Origin: Litsea cubeba
Taxonomy: Eukaryota > Streptophyta > Magnoliopsida > Laurales > Lauraceae
DNA length: 64,000 bases
Direction of reading: 5' to 3'
NCBI GenBank assembly: GCA_012931725.1
Contig: CM022947.1
Span: 24,527,231 to 24,591,230, forward strand
In this document: in pieces, positions 24,101 to 31,443 of the stretch
How the letters are laid out: each line of letters starts with the position of its first letter
How positions within the stretch are numbered: position 1 is the first letter of the stretch
The notes under the pieces: generated by a model
Database searches by the model: none
Seen by the model: the letters and a program-made list of their open reading frames with translations, nothing else
Told to the model about the DNA's origin: nothing
Position numbers and translations under genes: made by a program

Positions 24101-26022
24101 CTGCTGGCCATCCACTACTTCACCATCATCTTCTAGTTTTATTCTTATGACTCTACTTTCTAGTTTATTTTTCATTAAAAACATGAGTAGCTAATTTTTT
24201 TAGGGCTAGGGTGTAATTGAAACCCTAGCCTAGTTCTATGTAGTCTCTTTTGGCGTCTTTTAATTCAGATTTCAGTTTTATTGGTTGAGATTCTAAACCA
24301 TGTCATTAATTGATGAGTTGTGTATATGCCATGCCAACCATGTGATGTTCAATTAATTTTAAGAGTAGCTAACTTAATTTTGATTGATCTTGATGTTATG
24401 CATCTAGGGCTTAGAACCATGAATAATCTAAGTATATGCCATGCTTAGACTCATGCATTTATCTTTCCCATTGTTTTTATGCATTATGTTTGTTTTGACT
24501 AGGACATATGCCATGCTTAGTTTTTACATCATAATGAGTAATTCATGTAGTATGCCACTCATGAATTAGGTTTAGGGGAATAACAATCTAGACGCATATG
24601 CCATGGTCTAAGTTGATAGATGTCACTAATAAAATCTGATTTTTGATTAAAAGATAATAAGGGACATGCACAGGATTGGTTAGGGGAGTAGATGAAACCC
24701 TAGTTCATTCATTCATTATTACTGTTTTTCAATTCTCATACTAGTTGTTTTTAGGTTACTTTCCAATTAGCTTTTGATACTTTAAATTACTGTTTTTAAT
24801 AGTTTAATTCCACTTTTCATCATTCAATTGTTTATTTTAATATTCTGATTTTTAGTTAATTTTGACATTGTTTTATCACAAGTCTTCGTGGGATCGACCT
24901 CGTACTTACAATTCACTACACTACATAGTGATCTTGTGCGCTTGCGAGTTTTTAATTGTGTGCATACTAGTAACTTATTTCTAGGTTGTTTGGTGCATAC
25001 CAACGCCTCTAGGTCACACAATTACCTCTCTATCCTTGTCCCACCATGATCGTCATGGATCCAAGTGGGCACCATAGACCTGGCCACTAATTGCTAAAAT
25101 GCAGCCTGACTACTGTAAAGAACAGATGAACCAACAAAACCCCAACTTGCAACAAGTAATTATACAAAAATCCAAAAAAAAAAAAAAAAAAGGACAATGC
25201 CTCCCATCTCAACAATATCAACCATGATTTGAACTCCATAATCACTAATTATACGTGTTCATGTTACACATTTACAGTAACATTGCCACTAGGAATCCCC
25301 ACCACGGTCCTAAAACATAGTTTTAGACGATGAGTCTTCTATAGCCCAGTTATCTACATGTTCCGACCACTATATACTACCCTATTTTCAACACCAAAAG
25401 TAAAACCTTGCAAGTATTCGGTATATGAAAAACTGAGAATCTTCATTTTAAACTCATTTTGACTGGTTTTAAATTCGGTATATGAGAATGGACTGCACCA
25501 TGGCCAAAACCTTTATGTATAAACCTAAACTAAACTATTTCGATCGAGTTATACATATCAATGAACACCCCACAAAAGCAAATGAGTCCATTATAAGAAT
25601 ACAATATAGTGAGAGTGATAGAAAGAGGGGTATAGGATTCCCAACCTTAATTATGCTCTTTAAATGCGCAACGAGCATGGAATCCGAAGAGGGTTCGTGG
25701 GAATGATCTGTAGATGGAAAACCCAAATCAAATTGAACGGTTTTCTTCTATAAAATTCAATGACGAAGAAGGTATAGATACCTGGAGGATTGTACAAGGC
25801 GGAGCGATCGACGGAGATGGTTGCGGAGGAGGAGGAGGGTTGGGTTGGGTTGAGATGGTCATGGTCATGGTTCTGTTGGGGAGGAGACTGAGAGGGTTCT
25901 AGGGTTTCAGAAATAGTAGAGAAAGAGTGAGAGTGGAAGTGGGTATTCAAAGGAGCCCGGAATCGAAAGGCAACAGCGGCATTTAAGAGGCGAGAAGAGG
26001 AAGCCAACCTTCTCAGCATCAT
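6136..26022 (-). CDS. NDUFAF7: NDUFAF7/MidA-type mitochondrial methyltransferase, 5' six exons
   Basis: Six exons on the minus strand join in phase: 26022-25782, 25707-25646, 22210-22067, 8886-8776, 8569-8365 and 6194-6136. The start is the first ATG of an Arg/Ser-rich mitochondrial presequence. The family core follows: FRGGPISVAEYMEEVL, then GDFITSPEVSQMFGE, then the SAM-binding region LVELGPGRGTLMADLLR, then HLVECSPALQKLQ, then IIIAHEFYDALPVHQFQ. Members of this family dimethylate an arginine of NDUFS2 during assembly of respiratory complex I. All splice sites seen are GT-AG. The C-terminal half is missing and should lie beyond the left edge, past a copia insertion. All visible exons are open, so I infer a working gene with TE-swollen introns (introns 2, 3 and 5 are 3.4, 13.2 and 2.2 kb). 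A disrupted gene cannot be excluded without the remaining exons. Confidence 0.9.
6510..6584. repeat. 41 bp tandem duplication in intron 5
   Basis: GATAATTTTATTGAAATGCT begins at 6510 and again at 6551, followed in both copies by GGTCAAACACA. Two near-identical units. The rest of 6195-7158 is AT-rich intron with nothing recognised. Confidence 0.8.
7159..7463. mobile_element. TRIM retrotransposon (LTR-PBS-PPT-LTR)
   Basis: Two ~106 bp direct repeats, 7159-7264 and 7358-7463, both start TGTTGGGAAG and end GTTGGTACA (TG...CA). The first is followed at once by TGGTATCAAAGG, a match to the initiator tRNA-Met primer site of plant copia and TRIM elements. The second is preceded by the purine tract TGAGGGGGAG. 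The 93 bp between them has no coding capacity. No exact target duplication was found. The sequence after the second LTR (TGGCATC) again resembles a primer site, so a further LTR-internal unit may once have followed. Confidence 0.85.
7464..8364. other. NDUFAF7 intron 5, remainder
   Basis: AT-rich intron sequence. No coding or structural repeat was recognised apart from the TRIM at its left. Confidence 0.4.
8365..8569 (-). CDS. NDUFAF7: NDUFAF7 exon 5
   Basis: A 205 bp exon beginning Gly-Thr-Ser-Lys-Phe and containing HIHLVECSPALQKLQ, then an acidic variable loop, then VSWHSTLEHVP. It ends one base into a codon before the donor GTATGG, which fits the two-base start of exon 6. Confidence 0.85.
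8776..8886 (-). CDS. NDUFAF7: NDUFAF7 exon 4 (SAM-binding motif)
   Basis: A 111 bp exon encoding 37 residues, including the methyltransferase motif ELGPGRGTLMADLL. The acceptor is TTTAG and the donor is GTAAGC. It lies 13.2 kb from exon 3. Confidence 0.9.
10393..10889 (-). mobile_element. 5'-truncated RTE-type LINE with 17 bp TSD
   Basis: The minus strand encodes the C-terminal end typical of plant RTE LINEs (MLRWMCG, then LRWFGHVRRRP, 10756-10544). The 3' tail is a short GGTTT-type repeat, seen on the plus strand as CCAAACCAAACC at 10393 onward. The 17-mer TTTTTCCCAAGGTACAA flanks it at 10376-10392 and 10890-10906. The truncated 5' end and the TSD fit target-primed insertion into the surrounding Harbinger-like element. 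Confidence 0.85.
10968..11419. repeat. ~215 bp tandem duplication inside the Harbinger-like element
   Basis: The segment starting TTTGTTAGACTACTACATAA near 10970 recurs from about 11187 with small changes. Both copies contain ACAGGGGATTTCTATACATC and end at CACCATTCCAACCAATCAA. The second copy carries an extra ~40 bp near its end. Confidence 0.75.
11773..12180. other. Intron 3 segment with possible MITE remnant
   Basis: Begins GGCACTGTTTGGCGAGAC just after the TTA of the Harbinger-like element, and a related ACTGTTTGGTAAGAC occurs near 12128. The two are direct, not inverted, so no element can be bounded. The rest is AT-rich. Confidence 0.3.
12185..13200. repeat. Degenerate ~360 bp tandem array, about three units
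   Basis: Related blocks recur at a spacing near 360 bp. ATCAACAATCCACAGCTTTT (from 12523) matches ATCAACGACCCACAGTTTTT (from 12884), each followed by a TATCTTGAGATC block, a 'TAGCATTCCAA' block, and GGTTCGGAACTTGAT or GGTTCGGATCTTGAT. An older third unit starts near 12185. The units are strongly diverged. No coding capacity. It lies in intron 3. Confidence 0.6.
13440..14620 (+). pseudogene. RTE-type LINE reverse transcriptase relic
   Basis: Across several frames the plus strand spells the middle and C-terminal RT of an RTE-like LINE: LRQLMEK, FIDLEKAYDMVPKDVIWW (13566 onward), ending with LRWFGHG near 14390. Many stops and frameshifts occur (for example at 13814, and the catalytic FADD reads FAND). 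The 3' end carries a short GATGAC-type tail near 14597-14620. No flanking duplication was recognised. Confidence 0.8.
15044..15259. repeat. 108 bp tandem duplication, open on the minus strand
   Basis: AATCGAAATTTAATAAACTC starts at 15044 and again at 15152. The unit is a multiple of three, and a 100-residue minus-strand frame (15336-15034) reads through both copies as two 36-residue repeats containing DPLQPI and YSGHMEFIKFRL. I do not recognise the protein. It could be a gene relic or a chance frame. Confidence 0.6.
15260..16270. other. Intron 3 segment before the hAT element
   Basis: No recognised gene. It contains a pyrimidine run near 15530 and a plus-strand C/A-rich stretch (CCACCCCAACCCACCCC) near 16015. 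Nothing further could be supported. Confidence 0.35.
16838..17029 (+). pseudogene. Class III peroxidase exon 1 captured in hAT
   Basis: The frame starts MASPLKMFWVAIVLGLA, a signal peptide, then DYYSSSCPK, the standard N-terminus of mature class III secretory peroxidases, then MGASLVRLHFHDCFVN with the distal catalytic His motif. The exon ends exactly at AAC followed by GTAGGT, where peroxidase intron 1 usually starts. Compared with the family, about eight residues before MGASL are missing. No other peroxidase exon follows. It lies within the 5' UTR intron of the hAT gene in sense orientation. Splicing from this donor to the transposase acceptor (AG at 17796-17797) would put the transposase ATG out of frame, so it is not a simple fusion. 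Confidence 0.8.
17423..17725. mobile_element. TRIM retrotransposon with perfect TSD
   Basis: LTRs 17423-17492 and 17666-17725 both start TGTTAAGTAGTTGTTTG and end in CA. The left one carries 10 extra bases near its end. The primer site TGGTATCAGAGC (17493-17504) follows the left LTR directly, and the purine-rich GAGGGGGGG precedes the right LTR. ATCTC flanks both sides (17418-17422 and 17726-17730). The total is 303 bp with no coding capacity. It is inserted in the hAT 5' UTR intron. Confidence 0.92.
17803..19968 (+). pseudogene. hAT transposase, broken by a frameshift and a stop
   Basis: Two exons, 17803-19782 and 19865-19968, joined GT-AG in phase. The protein opens with a BED-type zinc finger (CNHC at 17958, His-x-x-x-x-His with FKHLKHC near 18020). 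It continues with the RNase H-like catalytic fold (TSDMWTSN, then LDNCTTNDVVVREL, then CSTHILNLVVQDG), and ends with the hATC dimerisation domain (FDILVWWKTN, then ARDILAIPVSTIASKSAFS). A one-base frameshift lies between about 18080 and 18130, and a TAG at 18390-18392 interrupts the motif after TSDMWTSN. The element is therefore probably non-autonomous now. Apart from these lesions the frame is long (468 residues after the stop), which suggests fairly recent inactivation. Confidence 0.9.
19981..20640. repeat. ~85 bp direct repeat in hAT 3' region
   Basis: A block containing GGGTGCCTGGGTATTTCTTC and AGAAAATGGGACCTTTATTT occurs at 19981-20066 and again at 20557-20637. The two copies are nearly identical. 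It may mark an internal duplication or gap repair within the hAT 3' untranslated region. Confidence 0.75.
21015..21240. repeat. Degenerate short tandem repeats near the hAT right end
   Basis: Repeats built on GGGATTTTGAT and GATTTGTGATGG occur at 21015-21240, just inside the right subterminal GGTTCCGG array. The spacing is irregular. Confidence 0.55.
21515..22066. other. Intron 3, right flank of hAT
   Basis: No gene or clear repeat. It ends at NDUFAF7 exon 3. Confidence 0.35.
22067..22210 (-). CDS. NDUFAF7: NDUFAF7 exon 3
   Basis: A 144 bp exon encoding exactly 48 residues from FRGGPISVAEYMEEV to SPEVSQMFGE, in phase 0 at both ends. The acceptor is TATCAG and the donor is GTACAT. Confidence 0.9.
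22211..23092. other. Intron 2, upstream of solo LTR
   Basis: AT-rich intron with no recognised element. Confidence 0.35.
23098..25002 (+). mobile_element. Solo LTR, 1.9 kb, TSD ACGCC
   Basis: Starts TGATAAGTGC and ends GCATACCA, with ACGCC immediately outside both ends (23093-23097 and 25003-25007). There is no internal retroelement region, so this is a solo LTR left by LTR-LTR recombination. It shares its 3' ~1.4 kb with copy A at the left edge of the window. The final ~120 bp, with TGGGATCGACCTCGTACTT, resembles what surrounds the 3' LTR end of several plant gypsy families. It sits in intron 2 of the NDUFAF7 homologue. Confidence 0.9.
25008..25645. other. Intron 2, downstream of solo LTR
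   Basis: Includes an A run near 25170. No gene or element was recognised. Confidence 0.35.
25646..25707 (-). CDS. NDUFAF7: NDUFAF7 exon 2
   Basis: A 62 bp exon completing an Asp codon from exon 1 and reading SMLVAHLKSIIK, the stretch just before the FRGGPIS motif of the family. The acceptor is CTACAG and the donor is GTTGGG. Confidence 0.85.
25782..26022 (-). CDS. NDUFAF7: NDUFAF7 exon 1 (presequence)
   Basis: Starts with Met-Met-Leu-Arg-Arg, is rich in Arg, Ser and Ala with no acidic residues for about 35 residues, and is followed by a low-complexity Pro/His/Ser linker. The donor after CCTCCAG is GTATCT, and the exon ends after one base of an Asp codon. The intron to exon 2 is only 74 bp. 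Confidence 0.85.
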
Positions 26023-26205
26023 TCCTGCAGCTAGTGAGTCGGTGAGTGTGGGAGTTGCAGCGGTATTTACTGGCTTTGCGTCCTAGGGATTTTAGAACCT
26101 TTCTTTACTCCACTTCCAAGGAATTCTCGCGACTGTGGAATCCTTGAATTCTTATTCGTACTTTGGCATTAAGAAATTCTACTAAAAAAACACAAAGGAG
26201 TGTAG
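26023..26205 (-). promoter_or_regulatory. NDUFAF7 5' flank (short promoter interval)
   Basis: Only about 180 bp separate the start codon from a MITE at 26206, so the proximal promoter and 5' UTR must lie here or run through the MITE. No convincing TATA box is visible on the minus strand. Confidence 0.35.
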
Positions 26206-26478
26206 GGCCTGATTCTTTACTGGGAATTCCTGAATTGTTGACATGGTGGAATTCTTGAATGCTCTTTTAGGCTTGAGCACTCACAAATTCCACCAAAATA
26301 CAAAGGGAGTGAAATTTCTGAATTTCCAAAAATCAAAAGAGATATATTTCATGTGGCTGGAATCTAAAAAAGCTAGTCAAAAAATATAAAAAAATATGAA
26401 ATTCAAAAATTTTAGGAGACAACATGTCACATCATGTCCAGGAATTCCTGACAGAAAACCCACTAAAGAAACGGGGCC
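26206..26478. mobile_element. Harbinger-like MITE
   Basis: The ends GGCCTGATTCTTTACTGG and CACTAAAGAAACGGGGCC are inverted repeats matching the 9838-11772 family. Flanks are TAG and TAA, close to the TTA/TAA target. Inverted GGAATTCCTG motifs occur near both ends. About 273 bp, non-coding. Confidence 0.7.
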
Positions 26479-26512
26479 TAAGTTTAAGGAATTCCAAAGG
26501 TCGTCTTTAGAA

Positions 26513-26521
26513 CTTTTTTTT

Positions 26522-26554
<33 letters not shown>

Positions 26555-26572
26555 GGGTGGGGGGGGGGGGGG
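26513..26572. repeat. T run followed by G run
   Basis: A homopolymer stretch of about 40 T (one C) followed by about 20 G (one T). Sequence length here may be unreliable in any assembly. Confidence 0.8.
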
Positions 26573-26807
26573 CCTCTGAAATTTTAAAATACTATTGTAG
26601 AAACATGATATTTACAAATATCGGGAGACAAGCTATCGTTTCATGTAAGAAAATCCAAACATATCAAATTCTTGTCGAAGATTACACTAAAAGAGTAGTG
26701 TTGGCATTCAAAAAATAATAAATGTTCCCAATAAAACAAGAAGCATCCTAGATGTGTATAGGGGGAAATATGAAGATTTTTTATTCAATTTCTTCAAATT
26801 AAGGATC

Positions 26808-26945
26808 AAAGGACGAGAACGGCTCCTTACCTTAGTGGTGAGGAGTGGCAGTTCTCATTGGGAGGTCTTGGGTTCGAACCTGACCTCCGCCCCCTTTGCA
26901 TATGTGAGTTTTTATGACCGATATCTGATAGTGTAGCTTCACAGG
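26808..26945 (+). mobile_element. Probable tRNA-derived SINE
   Basis: A box A-like TTAGTGGTGAG (about 26832) and a perfect box B GGTTCGAACC (26871-26880) lie about 30 bp apart, a spacing close to that of tRNA-derived SINE heads. No cloverleaf could be folded, so it is not a tRNA gene. Ends and target duplication are not resolved. Confidence 0.45.
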
Positions 26946-27204
26946 GACCCACTCATCGTTGTGTTACGCTTCTTGATATGGAACGATGGCCCACTAATCA
27001 CTTCATTCATCGAGAGTTCATACAACATGTCGGGCCTCAACGGCGGAGATCATCGATGGATCATCGTTATCTCTATCATCATCCAACAGATCCTTAGCTT
27101 TACTGGAAAGCCCTTGGAGTGGATGGGATTCTTCATGGAGTTCTTCTTGAATCTCTTGTCTGAAAATGGCAACATACTCGGTCTATTCTACAATATAGTA
27201 CGAG
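26945..27204 (+). pseudogene. OBL-type triacylglycerol lipase exon fragment
   Basis: The frame reads RFLIWNDGPLITSFIES, then DHRWIIVISIIIQQIL, then GKPLEWMGFFMEFFLNLLS and LGLFYNIVRG. This resembles the N-terminal membrane-associated segment of plant oil-body/class 3 lipases, upstream of the lipase domain. The exon would end one base before a good donor, GTGTAT, at 27205. No catalytic GxSxG exon follows within the window, so it is a fragment. Assignment rests on remembered family similarity and is moderate. Confidence 0.5.
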
Positions 27205-27708
27205 GTGTATATAGATTCATTTTTATATATTTCATGTGTGATTGATTTGAGTATAATTCATTTTGTATAGTTGGGCTTGATGCTAGTCAGTTGTTTGATT
27301 TGGAGAGAGCCACATGCATTGATGGTGATGGGTCCCTTGGTCCATTTTTCTTTTCGCCAAACACAACCAACTTGTATTTGGAATTTGGATAGATTAATGG
27401 TTCTAGATTGAGTTTGATTGGAAGATACAAACTATGTATTTTAGTTTGGTTTCTCTGTTTTTTGCTCTTTATAAGTAGTGATTTTTAATGGAAGTTCTTG
27501 TTATTGTTTAAAAAAAAGAAGATAAAACAACCCCATCAAATGTCACTTTGGGCCTGAAGAATTCTCCGAACTCTAGTTGAATTTGGTGAATGTGGGTCGT
27601 CGGATGTCACCACTTCACTAGCTAATTGTTTGAAATTCAGAAAATTAAAGTTGTTCAAAACTCAAATAAATTTGTCTGAGTTTTACCAGAAACTCAGATA
27701 AATTTACC

Positions 27709-27736
27709 AAAACTCAGATAAATTTATCTGAGTTTT
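27709..27736. repeat. 28 bp perfect palindrome in an inverted-repeat cluster
   Basis: Each arm is AAAACTCAGATAAA and the two arms meet without a spacer. Further partial copies of CTCAGATAAATTT or its complement lie at 27661-27795 in both orientations. Confidence 0.85.
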
Positions 27737-27799
27737 TACAAATTTATCTGAGTTTTTGTCCAGTTTATCAGAATTTCTAGGAAATTTATCTGAGCTCGG

Positions 27800-28440
27800 T
27801 GACACCAAAAGTCATAATACGGAAAATCAGATTCTAATAAAAACCGAAATCCAAAACAAGAACACTTGATGACCATGATCTAATCAAGAAAAGAGAGAGG
27901 GGGCAAACAAGTAAAAGAGTGAACTGCTCTCTTTCAAATCAATTGTAGAGAGAGATTTGGATAGAGAGAGATTTCAAAACCGTTTCTATCTTTGAAGAAA
28001 TGAAAGAGATAGAATCAGAAGTCATAGCAAGGTGGCGACGAAACGTGCTCTGCAGCGATACTCCATAACCATGGAAAGGAACGGAAAATGAAAAATGATA
28101 GAGAAGAAGAATGAAGGAGATCTCTGGGACCTGGCCTAGGAATGAGGGTTGAAAGGGGCAAATTAGTCATGAAAATATATTACATGGCGTATTAGGGACC
28201 TTTCACCAAAATTTCTCCAGCTGTCTGGACTAGAGACATTAGAGAAAAAATTATTGTCCTTAATGCCTTAGAAGACCGTGCGCAAAGACTTTTCCCTAAT
28301 TTGCCCTTTTTATTACCTCACATGTGTGAGTTGTGTATCTCCATCACCTCGCATGTGTGAATTGTGTCTACCTCTCCTCGCACATGGGAGTTCCCATCAC
28401 TTCAGATGCATGATTTGTGTCATGACTCTAATCCCAGCCT
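27800..28440. other. Intergenic DNA
   Basis: Purine-rich GAGAGAGA segments near 27890-27980 and no recognised coding sequence. Confidence 0.3.
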
Positions 28441-28620
28441 CTTCATTGGGTTATCAAAACAAAAGACATGGACTCCATTGTCTGCATCCAGAGTAAATTC
28501 CCACTCAGAGTCAAGAAACACAATATTTTATGGATGGAATCAGCCAAGAAATAAATCAAGATAGTCCAAACCTAAAATGCCCAGACATGGACCAAAAGTC
28601 AGCATCTAGTCAACTTTCAA
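28440..28620. repeat. Left part of ~150 bp tandem array, cut by Pack-MULE
   Basis: Phrases such as AGTCCAAACCTAAAATGCCC and CAGACATGGACC match units of the array to the right of the Pack-MULE (31669-32290). Removing the Pack-MULE and one target copy would join the two parts. Confidence 0.5.
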
Positions 28621-28899
28621 TAGTAAAAAGAGGAATTTACTTGGTAGGGCCTCATAGGATCCTATACCACTTCGGAGGTATTGTATTTACCATGGACACG
28701 GATAAGGCTTTACATGTGCAGTTTTTTTTTTTTTTTTTTTTTTTTTGTCGTTTAGCGAATGGTCGATATCGACCACTTTTATGGTCGATATCGACCATTC
28801 TGCGGGAACCCAAATAAAAATTGGATTTTTCACCATTCAGGATGGAGAAGAGGGGAGGAGGAGGAGGAAGAGGGAGGAGAGGGTCTGCTCATCTTCAAG

Positions 28900-29380
28900 T
28901 GGATGACAATAATGATGCTGTGTTTGCTATCATCCTTGTGGCTTGATTTACGGCGACCTGAAATGCACCTTCCCTGCATCTGTCAGGAACGGTTACAGTG
29001 ATCTTCCATGGATAGGTGCTTTGCAATTTCTTGGAACTGGAACAATGCCAAATGCCATTGCTCAGTATCCTTCTCTTGAAACCCAAGCTGAGACAATGTC
29101 CCTTACACTGCCTATTTTGATAAGGCACGCAAAGGTAAAAGTGAAGGTGGGAATATAATTAATCCAAATGATCCTCAAGACAACCCCGATGCATTTTCTG
29201 ATGATGTACCCCCAGTTCATGCTCCTCCATTTATAACCACAACTGATCCAGAGGTGTCATCTGCAGCAGCTGCCACAACGTTGAAGCCCAAGCGTGAGCA
29301 TCAGGCCAGCAGGGAAGATGGTGATGTCAGGCAATTTATCGATTCTCCAGCACGTCATGAGAATGCAGGGCTGTCACTGA
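28900..29380 (+). pseudogene. Captured fragment, source not identified
   Basis: Codon-like sequence on the plus strand includes NPNDPQDNPDAFSDDVPP, HAPPFITTTDPEVSSAAAA and KREHQASREDGDVRQFI, broken into more than one frame. The composition is unlike the surrounding intergenic DNA and suggests a host coding exon. I do not recognise the gene. Confidence 0.4.
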
Positions 29381-29385
29381 CATAG

Positions 29386-29555
29386 TGGTATCAAAGCGCA
29401 AGGTTCGCCTTCAAGGTGTTTGATAAAATTCTTGTGTGAACAATGGAACAAAGTTTGAACAGAATGGTTAGTTTAAATGGAAGAAATTATCATGTTTGGA
29501 AGGGTAAGATGGAAGACCTTCATTGATGACCATTCAAGAAAACTTTGGGCGGCTC
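29386..29555 (+). pseudogene. Copia leader and Pol scraps inside Pack-MULE
   Basis: A primer site TGGTATCAAAGC (29390 onward) is followed by a copia Gag start, MEQSLNRMVSLNGRNYHVW, from 29442. An integrase-like TFIDDHSRKLW then follows directly at about 29515. The intervening gag and protease are missing, so this is a rearranged remnant. Confidence 0.65.
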
Positions 29556-30052
29556 TGGTCGAGCCAATCAAGAATATGGACGGGCAACAGCTGGTCTGCA
29601 AGATAGCAATTGATGGGAAGAAAGGGAAGCTAGGTGGAGGAATTCAGGAGCTGTCGGGTGCTTTGGCCAATCAAGAATATGGCGCGCCGGGCGGACTCTC
29701 TTCATATGGGTGATTGGGTGGTTTCTCTGGCGGTAACCAGGTGTTGGGGCTTAGCCATTACAATCTGAACACACCTTTGCAATCTTCAATTGGTGGGCAG
29801 GGGCTGTCCTCTGTGGGGAACCAAGCACCATCATCATTGGGAGGTGGCAATGCTGGTGGTTTTGGTGCCAGTTTGGGCGATAGTGCTGGTGGGTATGGTC
29901 CTGGTTTGGGTGGTGGTGCGGGGTTGGGTGGTGGTTCCTATGGTTCTTTGCAGTATGGTGCGCTTGGTCCTACTGGGTACAGTGGGAGCTCCATCTGGAG
30001 GGATGCACCAGGGTGTAATGGAATTGTTACTTTGTTAGCCGCTGTTGGTTGA
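29556..30052 (+). pseudogene. UBA2-like RRM/glycine-rich RNA-binding protein fragment
   Basis: ALVEPIKNMDGQQLVCKIAI matches the end of the second RRM of UBP1-associated proteins (family RNA-binding proteins with two RRMs). It is followed by a Gly/Ser/Tyr-rich tail (GGFGASLGDSAGGYGPGLGG and similar) as in that family. A single in-frame TGA at 29711 interrupts the tail; otherwise the frame is open to 30052. The N-terminal RRMs are absent. It is fused upstream in frame to a copia integrase scrap. Confidence 0.6.
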
Positions 30053-30689
30053 ATTGAATGATGATATTTGGGATTGCAGGGTTGAGGGTTAGGCTGGAAA
30101 TTACTTATAGAAGTGAGAGAATGTTTCTACTGCACTTGTGGATATGTATGCGAAATGCGACAACAATATTTTTGTGATGACTGTTCTTGGGTAGGAAGGT
30201 GGACTATATCTTGTTCTCATTCTGCCTCAAATAATGATCCCCTAAAGAATTTAGCATACACTAAAATCCTTCATAAAGATGCAATGATCAGAATATGATA
30301 GTTGTCTTATATTCATTGTCAATACTCCTCTTTCTCAGTTACATGATGCTGACAAAGGGAAGAAGACATTGACCGTTGCAACACTGGTAAATAATTTATG
30401 ACCACAAAAGGCATCATCAATCATTCAGAACATGGCAGTTGAAGACCGAAATCATTTTCTACTTTCTTATGTTATTCTTGTTTTTTGTTGTAATTGTTAA
30501 GTTTGGATTAAGATGTAGCTGCGAATGAGCGATGATAAATATACAGATTGCAATATGTTTGAGACTTAAACACTCCTTATAATAGTGTAGAGTTATTTCT
30601 ATTGTTACGGAGCAGGTTAATTTATAGGTTTTGTATCTCCAAACGGAGCACTGCTATGGACAGTCATCATTTTTTTTCTTCAATTTTAT

Positions 30690-30985
30690 TATGGTCGATA
30701 TCGACAATAAAAGTGGTCGACACTGACAATGTCTGTAAATTTATGTTTCAGTTATGTTGTCGATATCGACAATAAAAGTGGTCGATACTGACAATGATTG
30801 TAATTTTTGTATTTCAGTTATGTTGTCGATATCAACAATAAAAGTGGTCGATACTGACAATGACTGTGATTTTTGTGTTTCAGTTATGTTGTCGATATCG
30901 ACAATAAAAGTGGTTGATATCAACCATTTTGCGGGAACCTAAAAAAAGATTGGATTTTTCAGGATGGAGAAGAGGGGAGGGGAGG
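30690..30985 (+). repeat. Third TIR-like block with 66 bp tandem units
   Basis: Three units of 66 bp (starts near 30751, 30817 and 30883), each with TTGTCGATATCGACAATAAA or a near form. They run into TTTTGCGGGAACC and GGATTTTTCAGGATGGAGAA, which is the inner part of the Pack-MULE left TIR in the same orientation. The unit is a multiple of three and open as 22-residue repeats, but this looks incidental. Confidence 0.8.
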
Positions 30986-31301
30986 GGAGGAGTCTATGTT
31001 TTAGGCCTTCTTCTTCTTCTTTCTTCCTCTGATAGGGAAAAACGAGTGAAGTAGATTTCCATAGTATCCCTGTTTTCTGCAAAACCGTTTGTATTAGCAT
31101 TCCTCTTTCTATTTTAAATCTCGTCGTTTTCCTTTGGATTTCGCGGAATCCTCTCTCTCTCTTTCCATACATCCACCACGTATACTACATAATCCTTCGA
31201 AAAGATCAAAACCAGACATTAGAAAAGTAGAGAAAGAGAAATCCTCGAATCTGCTTCTGGTTCTGGTTTTTGCTTGTTTTTCTTCTGCGTGTTTGTTGCA
31301 A

Positions 31302-31443
31302 ATGGCGATCTATGAGATTTTGAAGAAATATGGGCCGTTGATTCCAGGGCTATCGGACGAGATCACAGAGCAGTGTCTTCTTCTTCTGACTTTCCCGGAA
31401 CTGACAGTGGCTCGATCTGTATCCATGGCGTGGAACAGAGCAA
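31302..31443 (+). pseudogene. F-box protein N-terminal fragment
   Basis: The frame from ATG 31302 reads MAIYEILKKYGPLIPGLSDE, then EQCLL, then VARSVSMAWNRAI, the form of the F-box in plant F-box/kelch proteins (substrate adaptors of SCF ubiquitin ligases). A 5' UTR-like CT-rich leader precedes it. The frame then passes into the Pack-MULE right TIR at about 31445, so kelch repeats are absent. A chimeric 172-residue frame extends to 31652. Confidence 0.6.

Noticed and set aside
26832..26880. tRNA gene candidate from box A and box B motifs
   Set aside because: No cloverleaf with acceptor pairing could be drawn; the context fits a SINE head better.
30741..30942. Repeat protein frames on both strands
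   Set aside because: Both follow from a 66 bp minisatellite derived from the Pack-MULE terminal repeat; unit length divisible by three keeps frames open.
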